NCBI GenBank assembly: GCA_946902875.1
Contig: OX336336.1
Location: 26,739,558-26,803,557 of the forward strand
DNA: 64,000 nt
Source of the DNA: Nematopogon swammerdamellus
Lineage: Eukaryota; Arthropoda; Insecta; Lepidoptera; Adelidae
Reading direction: 5' to 3'
Shown: positions 1 through 10,800 of the stretch, piece by piece
Layout of the letters: each line of letters opens with the position of its first letter
How positions within the stretch are numbered: the stretch's first letter is position 1
Position numbers and translations under genes: made by a program
Notes under the pieces: generated by a model
The model's database searches: none
Told to the model about the DNA's origin: nothing
The model's input: the letters and a program-made list of their open reading frames with translations, nothing else

Positions 1-239
1 CAAAAAATCACGTAATTTTTCGACATTTTTTTATTTTTTGAAAAAAGTTTTTGATTTTCCCAAAAAAAAAAACCATATTGTAGCCCTCATCGAGACGCAT
101 CTTTCGACACCCCAATCATCTACGTAGCTGTAAAATTCACGACACCAGGGCGATGTCGCACTTTTCCTTGAAATGGGTGCCCTACCAACGCGATCGAAAA
201 AACATTTTCAATGTTAAAATTTAATAATGCAATTTGCAG

Positions 240-395
240 CAATACGATGCCTACATTGACCGCACAGAAGAGCTGGAGAGTAATCCCAAGTACGTTTCGC
301 ACTGGATCGGATTCACTCACAGACCGAACAGAACGTCCCCCTATACCTTCAATGCGAACGTCACCTTCTTACGTCCCCTCTACAATAACGTGACG
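240..395 (+). CDS. DUF1091 gene A, exon 2
   Basis: The acceptor TTTGCAG sits at 233-239 and the donor GTAAGT at 396. It holds 52 codons in phase 0 and contains the NPKYV and NRTSPYTF blocks shared with gene B. Confidence 0.8.
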
Positions 396-2857
396 GTAAG
401 TGGGTGGATCAACTTTTTCTTGTAACGTGAAAACCAGCTGCAAAGTCAAATAAAAAAAAAGGAAGTTTATTACAATTTATTACTTAGTTGAAAGCAATGA
501 GTATGAGATACTTAGGTTGATAGGCAATTGAAATAAAAATAGAGAACTATTTAAAATAAAACATTAACCAAATATTTACGGGTGACCCAGGGGACAATTT
601 TGTCCCCAGTTTTGTATGGAAGAAAGGGGTCGTCCTCAGGGTAACCAATTTTTTTTTTTAATTACTCAAAATTCTTTGTGCAGCTTCTTTCTTATTAATC
701 AATTACTTATCTGAGAGTTGCTGTAACTATTAAAATAAATTGGATTTATCAAGATAATAACCTGTTTTCAAACAGATACCAAAAACAAGAAAAAGTTGAT
801 TCACCCAAGTACGGATACTAACTAAGCGCTAAGGGTCGATTGCTCACACAGCCTTAACAATTTTAAGTCCACTCATGCTCATCTCCAAATTCCAATTTTT
901 AGGGTTCCGTATCCGGTACGGGACCCTATTACTAAGCCTACGCCATGTGTCTGTCTGTCTGTTTGTCCGTCCGTCCGTCCGTCTGTCCGAGGGCTGTATC
1001 TCTCGAACCGTAATAGGTAGCCCGTTGAAATTTTCACAGAATATGTGTTATTATGGTCGATATAACAACAAATAATAAAAGTAAGAAAAAATACAAAATT
1101 CACGGGGGTTCCCATTGAAGAAATTAAAAATTGTATGCGCGCGCGCCATCCAAAACCGGCCAAGTGCGAGTCGACTCGCGCACCGAGGGTTCCTTATCGC
1201 CATGTCATGGTTAGCGCCACGCACGCCATCTATGACGTGTTATGAAATGCTTAATATTAGTTAAATGTCACGATTAGTTAAAATGCTTCACACTCTATTC
1301 GGTAGATGGCGCGCGCGTGGGAATTTTTTTGGTTTCTTCTATGGGAACCCCCGTGAATTTTTTAATTTTTCTTATTTGTATTATTTGTGTTTATATCAGC
1401 CATAATGAAACATTTCTGTGAAAATTTCAACGGGCTACCTATTACGGGTCAAGAGATACAGCCCTCGGACAGACAGGCGGACGGACGGACAGACAGACAG
1501 ACGGTGTAGGCTTAGTAATAGGGTCCCGTACCGGATACGGAACCCGAATAATTGGAAACCGATGCTCTATTTAATGTAAATATGGTTTAACCGTTCACAG
1601 ATTCAAATAGTAGCTTTCGAGAAGTTGAGCAACGTGTACAAGCACAGTGTGAACGTCTTCAAAGGAGGAGTGTGCGACTGGGTGAAGAACGAAAAACTCA
1701 TCTACGGGATACTCAGTGGGTTTAGTAACCTGCCTAAGAAGTGCCCTATTCAGGTTGAGTACCATTTCTTTATTCCCGCTTATTTTCATGGGTAATGCCA
1801 TCGATGGGGAATGCTTGGAGGAGCTGCTTAACTCGATCCCGCCGTCCCCTTTCCTCCTCCGCACAATGCGCACTGGGCAGGGATTGCATCCCTATACGCC
1901 GGACTTACCGCGAATGCGTACCAATCGGTTCTGCAGATCTTTCCTCCACAGAACTGGTAAACTCTTGAACGCTCTCCCTGCCCACATATTTCCCCCCAAG
2001 TACAGGCTCGGGTCCTTCAAGAGGGCGTAAATAGGCACCTGTCCGGACGGCTTGAGACATTCGTAACCCCGCGTGTTCCCCCACATGTCCATGTGCGTCA
2101 TTAGACACCTTAAGGGTGGCTCGGAACCACATGTCACGATTTCTAAAAAAAAATCACAGATTTCGTGCCACACACGACTATCGAGATATTTTTTTCGAAT
2201 CTACGGAATTCGAAAAAAATGTCTTTCTGACTTTTTGACTTATTTCAAAAAGGTTAGGCTACAGGGCAAACCCCCCGATCGTCTTTGTTTTAGGCTCAAA
2301 TTGTAGCTGACTAAATTGTCCGGAGGAATTTTTCTCAAATTTTTGATATCATTCTTCGTTTCCAAAATACTGAGCGCCAAAATAAAAAATTCGGAAAAAA
2401 TTGAATTATTTTTTCACTATTTCGGCCATAACTTTGTTAGTTTTTTACTTTCTCGAATAATTCTTACAGCTCTCATGAATACGCATCTTTTGAATATCAT
2501 ATCTTCACAACCTCTCCGAGATATAAGGGGATCACACATCGCACGACTCCGATTTTTTTTCTTAATTTTCCCTAGGTAGTCATAAACTGGCCTACTCCCT
2601 GGTTCCCGCTTAACTTTGAGTTTTGGCACACGTATATTCTATTCTACTGAATTTAATAAAAAAAAATGTTTATATTTCAGGGCAACATCTTGATCAGTGA
2701 CGCGTTTATAAGGTCGGAAGTTCTGCCGCCCTATTTACCTATGCAGGACCTCAAGCTCGACTTCAAATTCTTTTTGACGGATTCAAAAGAAACAATTCTA
2801 TATATTAATTTGTATGTGATGATAGTGGAAAAAGCAAAGAAGAAGAACAAGGGTTGA
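240..2857 (+). CDS. DUF1091 / MD-2-like secreted protein, gene A (5' exon missing at window edge)
   Basis: Three exons are visible: 240-395, 1601-1753 and 2681-2857 (TGA). All junctions are phase 0 with AG acceptors and GT donors (GTAAGT, GTTGAG). They encode 161 residues. The family signature is present: a CDW motif, then about 20 residues later LPKKCPI, followed in the last exon by GN-[IV]-LI and a hydrophobic beta-rich tail. DUF1091 proteins are small secreted insect proteins with an MD-2-related lipid-binding fold; Drosophila CheA/CheB chemosensory proteins are relatives. Exon 240-395 carries NRT and two NVT glycosylation sequons. The C-terminus is lysine rich (EKAKKKNKG). It is about 60% identical to gene B over the first visible exon and lower elsewhere. 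The signal-peptide exon must lie before base 1. Ligand and function are not inferable. Confidence 0.8.
899..1190 (+). repeat. SINE-C copy (GGGTTCCGTA...GGCCGG family)
   Basis: A copy of a family seen at least ten times here. It begins AGGGTTCCGTATC, runs through CTGTCTGTCCGTCC and GAAATTTTCACAGAATATG, and ends near CCGGCCAAGTGCGAGTCG. It lies in intron 2 of DUF1091 gene A. Confidence 0.7.
1180..1550 (-). repeat. SINE-C copy, inverted relative to the preceding one
   Basis: The same family in the opposite orientation, abutting the previous copy head to head and giving a long imperfect inverted repeat in the intron. Confidence 0.65.
1601..1753 (+). CDS. DUF1091 gene A, exon 3
   Basis: The acceptor TTCACAG ends at 1600 and the donor GTTGAG starts at 1754. 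The 51 codons hold the diagnostic VCDW and KKCPI cysteines. It is the same length and phase as gene B exon 3. Confidence 0.8.
1790..2150 (+). mobile_element. Jockey-like non-LTR retrotransposon 3' fragment
   Basis: The reading frame at 1801-2030 encodes the C-terminal tail of a reverse-transcriptase polyprotein (GECLEELLNSIPPSPF, RTGKLLNALPAHIFPP, SFKR). The same protein tail recurs on the minus strand at 40.55-41.04 and 50.5-51.15 kb. It is 5' truncated, with a 3' UTR ending near GGCTCGGAACCACATGTCAC and an A-rich tail. Confidence 0.7.
2681..2857 (+). CDS. DUF1091 gene A, terminal exon
   Basis: The acceptor TATTTCAG ends at 2680. There are 58 codons then TGA. It begins GNILISD, parallel to GNVLIND of gene B, and ends in a basic tail. 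Confidence 0.8.
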   Translation, partial: GNILISDAFIRSEVLPPYLPMQDLKLDFKFFLTDSKETILYINLYVMIVEKAKKKNKG

Positions 2858-2899
2858 TATGCGTGGTAGAGCTTAGCCAAAATCGCGTGCAAGCACCGT

Positions 2900-3660
2900 T
2901 CACGTAATTTTTATAAGGGTTCCGTATCCGTCGTACGGGACCCTATTACTAAGCCTACGCCGTCTGTCTGTCTGTCTGTTAGTTCTCTAGTTTAAAGTCT
3001 TTTTTATTTTTATTTTTGCATTTGGTTTAACTATTTTATTCTTACAAAAAAGGTTTCGGTTTTATTTTAGCATTTGGTGTGTTTCCGAAATTGGAGTGGT
3101 ATATATAGGCGGCAATTTTCATTCTGAGAAACTATCTAAAAAAAAGGGAAATTTTCATAAACCCCCCATTTGGGTTTTTTTTAATTTGTTTAAAATTTTT
3201 AGATAGATACTCGTAGATAGATAGAAAATGCTTTATTACTCCAAGAATCATTTACATAAGGTTCAAAGGCGGACTTATCCCTTACATAGATTTCTTACAG
3301 TCAACCTTTGTAATTAGGAATCTTTAGATAATATAATAGAAGTGTTTATAATATGCAAAAGTTTATTTCACTATTAGGCCAGATAATGAATGCAATTTTT
3401 TAACGAATTTACTATAGAAGATTTTAGTGTTTGATGTTGTTACGTCAAAATTACTAGCGTAATGTAAAATTTTCAATGTTACCACACCCAAAACGAATTT
3501 TTGAATAAAACTGCAGATTGGATGGCCTTTGATTTTATACGATTCCATTCTTAGTTTTCCTAATTACTAATAAAATATTCATTTGAAGTGTGTATATTTA
3601 TTTCTCTAATTTAATTAAATTTTAAGCGTCCAGTAGCAGTATTGTTTAATAAAAAAAGTA
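2900..3660. other. Intergenic, mostly AT-rich; SINE-C fragment at 2918-2985
   Basis: Downstream of DUF1091 gene A. After the short SINE-C start I see no gene here. Confidence 0.5.
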
Positions 3661-4080
3661 TATACAACGTGTCCCAAAACTCAACCTCAAGCGGGAACCA
3701 GGGAGTAGGCTAGCTTATGACTATCCAGGGAAAAATAAGAAAAAATCGGAGTCATTTGTTTTTTATGATATGAGCATTTTTTGAAAAACGTTGAAAATTT
3801 CTCGTACAACATTTTTACGTACTACGACTACAAATTTGCAAATATAATTGTGATTTTTTTTTATTGGTAGCCATATTAACTGTGCTATTGATCAGTATCC
3901 CAAATAAAACCAGAAATCCTGTAGTTTCACCAGAAAATTATTCAGTGAAATTTTTTTCTATAAAAATCAATGACTCAGATTTTTTTAAACGGTTTTATTT
4001 TCTTATTTTTTCCTGGCTAGTCATAAACTGGCCTTCTCCCTGGTTCCCGCTTGACGTTGAGTTTTGGGGCACCCTGTATA
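3661..4080. mobile_element. TIR element, family with CAAGCGGGAACCAGGGAGTA ends
   Basis: Left end ACGTGTCCCAAAACTCAA...GCGGGAACCAGGGAG is inverted at the right end as CTCCCTGGTTCCCGCTTGA...GAGTTTTGGGGCACCCTGTA. A second copy hosts a nested insertion at 44.19-45.19 kb and a right end alone is at 2.55-2.64 kb. Confidence 0.6.
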
Positions 4081-4089
4081 TTATTAATA

Positions 4090-4430
4090 TAGAAGGTGGA
4101 ATTTTTTTATGTAAACCAACATGGGTGGCTGTGCTGAGGGACACAGAGCCAAAAACACCTCTACTCGTGAAACTACACTAAGAGAATCGCCATGCCAGAA
4201 GATTTGCGGACTGTTGCTAGGCTTTCTAGCCTATTGATACGACGTTTGAAGGTACCCAGGTTCAAGGATACCGGAAATACACTCGCCGGAAGACAGTTCC
4301 ACACCCTAGCGGCGCGACAAAGAAATGATTTAGAGAATCGATGGGTTCTCAAAAGCCCAATGTCAACAAGGTTGCTCGCTCAGTTTCTCTGCGGAGAGTG
4401 CTGCGAAGATAGGTTGGATGGATAGGAATA
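4090..4430 (-). repeat. Unclassified interspersed repeat (second copy at 43.14 kb)
   Basis: Shares the blocks TAAACCAACATGGGTGGCTG and GCAGATTTGCGGACTG (or near variants) with 43135-43375, including the tail GTTGAAGG/GACACCCAGG. Confidence 0.5.
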
Positions 4431-4439
4431 AGGGAAGCA

Positions 4440-4750
4440 AGTTCCTCCGAGCATTGTACATGATAGTTTTTTTTTATAGTAAACGCGACATGTGACGCCG
4501 AGTCACCCATAAGGTGTCTAGCGACGCCCATGGACATTCGATCACATGCGAAGGCAGCGAATGCCATGCCGGCCTGACAGGGCTTCACGCTTCTCTTGAA
4601 GTACCCGAGACAAATAGATATCAATGCCCGAGACTATACTTTGGGGGAAATATGTGGGCAGGGAGAGCGTTCAAGAGTTTACCGGTTCTGTGGAGGAAGG
4701 ATCTGCTGAACCGATTAGTACCGATAGTACCTGTAGAACAGACTGAGTGA
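4440..4750 (-). mobile_element. Jockey-like 3' fragment
   Basis: Minus-strand fragment of the element at 40.55 and 50.5 kb, sharing GGAAATATGTGGGCAGGGAG and GTTTACCGGTTCTGTGGAGG-type sequence. It is truncated at both ends. Confidence 0.6.
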
Positions 4751-4835
4751 CCCTACAAATCGTCTGTGACTGAGAGACTCCAGATCATCAGTCAGTTTCG
4801 GATCATGTCATGCGAATGCTTCCATTGTTAGGGTT

Positions 4836-5130
4836 CCGTACCTCACACACACACGCACACCACACGCCGTATCCCGACAGTCAGGGTAAGCAGAGTAATC
4901 GATGTTGTGCTGCAAGTACTCAGGTAAATTACAGCACAACACCTATCACCACGTTTAGCACAAAATATTCGGACAAGATAACTATCAGGCAGCAAGTAAG
5001 GCACGAAGGCCCACCCGCTGCATTACTCGGTGGAAAGACTGCGCCAAGGAGAGAGGTGGCTAGCCTGTCGCCCTTATGCGCGGCATCTTGTCGTTATATC
5101 CCTTAGTCATCTTTTACGACATGCACGGGG
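4836..5130 (+). repeat. Repeat D copy (CCCGACAATCGGGGTAAGCA family)
   Basis: Contains CCGTATCCCGACAGTCAGGG, CAGCACAACACC, ATCAGGCAGCAAGTAAGGCA and a terminal GCACGGGGAGAGATG. The same block order is seen at 12.69, 15.64, 17.95 (minus), 60.75 and 62.98 kb. Confidence 0.6.
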
Positions 5131-5227
5131 AGAGATGAAAAAACCCTTATAATGATCACTCTTGTGTTTGTCTGTTCGTCTGTCACAGCTTATTTTTAAC
5201 CCCGGACGAAAAAAGAGGGGTGTTATA

Positions 5228-5681
5228 TACAGGGTGTAAAAACGGCGAGTACATTAAATTTAGGAAATGATTATTGGGATCAAGAGTAACAAAAAAGTCA
5301 AATAACTTTTTTCTGAATTCCCTTTAAATAAAAAGATACAGTTTTCATTTAAAATAATTGATTATTTTAGTGTAAAAATGATCTAATGAAAACAGGGCGG
5401 CGCGGAGGGGGGAAGAGCGGGTGAGACGTGAGCGCCTCGGACGGAAATGTTGGCGGGAGGGGCGAGGGCTAGCTTTGTGAGTGGAGGACTGGAGGTCGGC
5501 AGGCGGAGGGTGTGGAGCGGCAACAACGCGTTAAATTACACTAGACGAAAATATACATTTAAAAAATTTATATCTCGAGAACTAGACACTTTATAGAAAA
5601 ACTTTATTTGCTTTTTTGTCTAGGAAAAACATGAGGATTGCGCTGGCGAAATTAATGTACTCGCCGTTTTAACACCCTGTA
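5228..5681. mobile_element. MITE with TACAGGGTGTTAAAACGGCG-type TIRs, TA target site
   Basis: Left TACAGGGTGTAAAAACGGCG and right CGCCGTTTTAACACCCTGTA are inverted and extend to GAGTACATTAA. It is flanked by TA on each side. The uninterrupted host sequence (GATGTTATAAGTTTAACGTG) occurs at about 38388, giving an empty site. Confidence 0.7.
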
Positions 5682-5917
5682 TAAGTTTAACGTGTGTGTG
5701 TGTGTGTGTATAGGTATGTGTGTCTGTATGTGGCATCGTAGCTCCCAAACGGATGGACCGATTTGAATGCGGTTTTCTTTATTAGAAAGCTGGTTTAATC
5801 GGGATGGTTGTTAGCTATGCTTGTAATGAAGTAATCAAGTAGGTAATTAAGTAATAAAAAAAATTATTATCGTAAAAAGTGGACCGAATGCGGTTTTTGT
5901 AAAAAAAGCTAAAAAAA

Positions 5918-6119
5918 AAAAAGTTTAATTACAAATTTAAAAAACTCCCGACCCTTAAAAAGGACCGCTAAGTAAATAAAGTATGGAAACTCAGAGCTTA
6001 GCGGGTATTTACTTAGCATAGCGGTCCTCTAAGTAAGTAAACTCCTTTAAGTAAGTAAACGGACAATATTTTTGACTTATTAAGGGTCGGGAGTTTTTTT
6101 AAATTTGTAATTTAACTTT
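5918..6119. mobile_element. Short palindromic MITE next to GR exon 6 array
   Basis: Arms AATTACAAATTTAAAAAACT..CCCGACCCTTAA and the inverted copy at 6081-6117. The interior has AAGTAAGTAAAC repeats. It ends a few bases downstream of the GR exon 6 donor at 6144. Confidence 0.6.
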
Positions 6120-6144
6120 TCTTCGAATCTGCTGGCATGCTTAC

Positions 6145-6323
6145 ATCGGCAGAATGTCTCTCGCACCTAAGCACGATGTCAGCGGCGAATGTGTTGAGGC
6201 GGCGGTAGCGCGAGGAGAGGCCCATGCTCAGCAGTATGATGATCATGTCCTGCAGGTTCCACAGCACCGTGGCCACGTTGCTCACCACCAGGATCAGCGC
6301 ACCCCACCACCACGTGTACTGTT
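6145..6323 (-). CDS. GR exon 6, donor-bearing copy (TM4)
   Basis: The only copy of nine with a 5' splice site. Acceptor CACACAG at 6324-6330; EQYTWWWGALILVVSNVAT, then LWNLQDMIIILLSMGLSSRY and RRLN; exits at CGAT|GTAAGC in phase 0. The DMIIILLSMGLSSRYRRLN segment corresponds to the conserved DLFIMLVSIGLSSRFKQIN of sugar GRs. Confidence 0.85.
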
Positions 6324-7827
6324 CTGTGTGCGATATATACAGGCTGTTGTAACTGAGCACGATGTCAGCGGCGAATGTGTTGGTACGGCGGTAGCGCGAG
6401 GAGAGGCCCATGCTCAGCAGTATGATGATCATGTCCTGCAGGTTCCACAGCACCGTGGCCACGTTGCTCACCACCAGGATCAGCGCACCCCACCACCACG
6501 TGTACTGTTCTGTGTGCGATATATACAGGCTGATGTAACTGAGCACGATGTCAGCGGCGAATGTGTTGGTACGGCGGTAGCGCGAGGAGAGGCCCATGCT
6601 CAGCAGTATGATGATCATGTCCTGCAGGTTCCACAGCACCGTGGCCACGTTGCTCACCACCAGGATCAGCGCACCCCACCACCACGTGTACTGTTCTGTG
6701 TGCGATATATACAGGCTGTTGTAACTGAGCACGATGTCAGCGGCGAATGTGTTGGTACGGCGGTAGCGCGAGGAGAGGCCCATGCTCAGCAGTATGATGA
6801 TCATGTCCTGCAGGTTCCACAGCACCGTGGCCACGTTGCTCACCACCAGGATCAGCACACCCCACCACCACGTGTACTGTTCTGTGTGCGATATATACAG
6901 GCTGTTGTAACTGAGCACGATGTCAGCGGCGAATGTGTTGGTACGGCGGTAGCGCGAGGAGAGGCCCATGCTCAGCAGTATGATGATCATGTCCTGCAGG
7001 TTCCACAGCACCGTGGCCACGTTGCTCACCACCAGGATCAGCGCACCCCACCACCACGTGTACTGTTCTGTGTGCGATATATACAGGCTGTTGTAACTGA
7101 GCACGATGTCAGCGGCGAATGTGTTGGTACGGCGGTAGCGCGAGGAGAGGCCCATGCTCAGCAGTATGATGATCATGTCCTGCAGGTTCCACAGCACCGT
7201 GGCCACGTTGCTCACCACCAGGATCAGCGCACCCCACCACCACGTGTACTGTTCTGTGTGCGATATATACAGGCTGATGTAACTGAGCACGATGTCAGCG
7301 GCGAATGTGTTGGTACGGCGGTAGCGCGAGGAGAGGCCCATGCTCAGCAGTATGATGATCATGTCCTGCAGGTTCCACAGCACCGTGGCCACGTTGCTCA
7401 CCACCAGGATCAGCGCACCCCACCACCACGTGTACTGTTCTGTGTGCGATATATACAGGCTGTTGTAACTGAGCACGATGTCAGCGGCGAATGTGTTGGT
7501 ACGGCGGTAGCGCGAGGAGAGGCCCATGCTCAGCAGTATGATGATCATGTCCTGCAGGTTCCACAGCACCGTGGCCACGTTGCTCACCACCAGGATCAGC
7601 ACACCCCACCACCACGTGTACTGTTCTGTGTGCGATATATACAGGCTGTTGTAACTGAGCACGATGTCAGCGGTGAATGTGTTGAGGCGGCGGTAGCGCG
7701 AGGAGAGGCCCATGCTCAGCAGTATGATGATCATGTCCTGCAGGTTCCACAGCACCGTGGCCACGTTGCTCACCACCAGGATCAGCGCACCCCACCACCA
7801 CATGTACTGTTCTGTGTGCGATATATA
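6145..7827 (-). repeat. Nine-copy in-frame tandem array of GR exon 6 (186-bp unit)
   Basis: The GATGTCAGCGG start recurs at 6175, 6361, 6547, 6733, 6919, 7105, 7291, 7477 and 7663. The unit is 186 bp (62 codons) and no stop occurs on the minus frame from the outermost acceptor (7811) to the single donor (6144), giving 555 codons if read through. Each unit contains exon 6 without its last about 24 nt, plus the last about 30 nt of the preceding intron with the CACACAG acceptor. End copies encode YRRLN, the seven inner ones YRRTN. Confidence 0.9.
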
Positions 7828-10800
7828 AGGTGTTTCGTTAGTCATGTCATTAACTTCGGGAGGGTTACATACACACTCAAATAAACAATTTACGTAAGAA
7901 AAAAACATATGTTTATAGGAGCATTTTTTCTCCTAAAAAAAATCAAATAAGTAGCTGTAAAAACCAATCATAGTGACCTTGTGACTTACTTACAAGAAAC
8001 AGCTGTTCTGTGTTTGAACATAGTACGGTTATTGACCCCGTACAATGCAAGTTACCTACTGTTACACACAGGTTAATGTTTAGGTAGCAAACATGTTTTG
8101 TTAAATTTCTCGAAAAGTAATACTATAAACATATAACTTTTTTTTGCGAAACGTGTTTATTTGAGTGTGTATGTAACCCTCCCGAAGTTAATGACATGAC
8201 TAACGAAACACCTTATAATAACAGGCTGTTGTAACGGCCACTGCATTCAATTTAGGAAATTATTATTGGGATCAATACAACACGCCGGCGAAAGCTACTT
8301 TTTTAAATAAAATAGGATGAGATTTAAGTATTGGGTTGGGGTACATTTATTTTTCACTAGTTTGTTTGTCGTAACGATAAAAAAAAAATCTGGTAATTTT
8401 TACTATTGCAATTAATGTAATGAATAGTTAAAGAATTAAATTATTCATTTATTTAAAATTACATAATATATGCCTAGTATAAAAATGCCAACTGCAAATA
8501 TGAAAAACGTCAAGCCATCGACCAATGGGCTGAATTTTCAATAACTAAAAAAAAAACCCCGATTGCCACAAATATGAAACCTTTACTGGAATCCCTTCAA
8601 ATCATTCGCTCTGTGCGCGGCCATTTGGACAAATTGAAATCTCACCGGTTACGGCACCATCCACCGACCACTGAACCCGTGGACCAAACACCAGCCTGCT
8701 GTCTAAGCAGTTTCATGTCCTTCTAGCCCATAAAACGCAAAGTAACTGTGGTTGCGGCGCGGGGCCGCCGCCGCCGCCGTTGCCGAGCGCCGCCGCTCCG
8801 ATTGGTCGTCGCTCGGTTCGCTCTGGAGCACTCAATAGTACTAGATGGGCCAATCTCATAAGTCACTACCGAAAAAAACATGTCACCGATCAAAGAAGCA
8901 AGCTGATTCCACACAATGGCTGATGCATGCGTTGTATGGCTCACCTTATCGTCTTATGCCCAAAAATACACGAAGTAAGGAGCATGAGGTGAAAGGGAGT
9001 ACTGACATGGCACCTAGTTCACCCCGTGAACTATGTGTTATGGACTGACATCACGGATGTTGGAGGTGATGTAGCCAACCGTGTCAGTGTCCTTAAAAAG
9101 GTGGCTTGTAATTCGAGCGTTTGAAAAAAGGACGTGAACGTGACGCGTTGATCAAAGGACATTTTTCAAAAGAATAGCCCCACTGCATCTCTCCCCGTGT
9201 ATGTCGTAAAAGGCGACTAAGGGATATAATTCCCTTCTATATTACTAGGTGGTAGGGTTTAACCCGCCCGGGTTGGTACCAACGCACTGAATGAAAGGTC
9301 GGTCCAAACGGCTATGTAAATAGTTTGTATTTTCCGTCCAGTTCAGTGTAGCCGGAACGACCGAAGGGAAGCACTGACGTGGCACCAAGTTCACCCGGTG
9401 TTATCGGCTGACATCACGGATGTAGTAGGTGATGTAGCCAACCGTGTCAGTTTCCATAAAAAAAAAAAAAAATTCAATACTTGTACGAGCCTAGAACGTT
9501 TTCTAGGTGGTGGTCCTTTGCATGCCTAGTTAGTTTGAAAATAACTATGTTTTCTTCCCGGTGTGGGTGTAATCCCCAAAACCCCCCCTTCAGCACGCCT
9601 GTGACCAACAGGTAACAAGTGTCATCGCTCTATGTCGCTTCTAGTGTTTAGTCCAGTAGCGTACCCTCGACTTTTATTTGGCGTACTTGGTTTCAATATT
9701 GCAAAGACGCCTCTGTCAGCCTCGATAGCTCAGTGGTGCAGACAGTCGACTGTCGCTATTGATTGTTAAGCAACGCTTGGCCGGTCAGTACTTGGATGGG
9801 TGACCGCTCGACCGTTGGAGGCTGACCGTGGTTCGGATTCCACGTAGAACTGTAGGTCCCTTCCCTTCTTATCTTACTATAGGTGGTAGGGTTTAACCCG
9901 CCCGGGTTGGTACCACCGCACTGAATGAAACGTGGTCGGTCGAAACGGCTATGTAAATAGTTTGTGTTTTCCGTCCAGTTCACTGTAGCCGGCACGACCG
10001 AAGGGAAGGACTGACATGGCACCTAGTTCACCCGGTGTTATGGGCTGACATCGCGGATGTTGTTGGTGATGTAGCCAACCGTGTCAGTTTCCATAAAAAA
10101 AAAACGATTTGTAGTGTCCCTAGGCAGAGTGGTCCGTGCGAACCACGTGCGAACATCTGCGAACAGGAAATTCGTAGGCGACCTGCGTCTCGGCCAAAAA
10201 ACTCGCGACTGTTAACACTTGCGATGGTAATAAAATCTACATACATTCCTGTAGGGCCGTTTGCACAAACACATTTGGCAGAATGTGTCGCCGCCACTCG
10301 AACGCACCCTCTACTCCTAGATATTCTCTTGTAGACATTGGAAAAAAAAGTTTTAAAAAACATAAAACCGACTTCCTAAAAAAAGTAAAACTAAAAAACT
10401 ATTTAAAATAAAAATATAAAAACCGCCTTCAAAAATATATGAAATAAAAACCTAAAAAAAAAACGAACCCTAGAGTTGAAGGCGGTGCTAAAAAGGCTAC
10501 ACAAATCACAAAGGATATTATCATCCGCTCATGTTTTCTTTCATGCATCATTTTGCTTGCTTTAGCACCGCCTTCAACTCTAGGGTTCGTTTTTTTTTTT
10601 TAGGTTTTTATTTCATATATTTTTGAAGGCGGTTTTTATATTTTTATTTTAAATAGTTTTTTAGTTTTACTTTTTTTAGGAAGTCGGTTTTATGTTTTTT
10701 AAAACTTTTTTTTTATTTCACAGTTTTTTTTAGTAATTTTTTGCTATTAATGTACTCGGCGGAATCGCTCGGCCTTCGGCCTCGCGATTCCGCCTCGCTT

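Noticed and set aside
6154..7884. 576-codon plus-strand open frame across the exon 6 array
   Set aside because: It is the complement of the GR exon array; the minus strand carries splice sites and the receptor motifs, the plus frame shows no family features.
8723..8944. Minus-strand frame with an arginine-rich tract
   Set aside because: The tract comes from a GCC repeat; no start context, splice sites or family similarity.
9764..9808. 5S rRNA gene
   Set aside because: Only the internal promoter-like segment is present and it recurs within a SINE.
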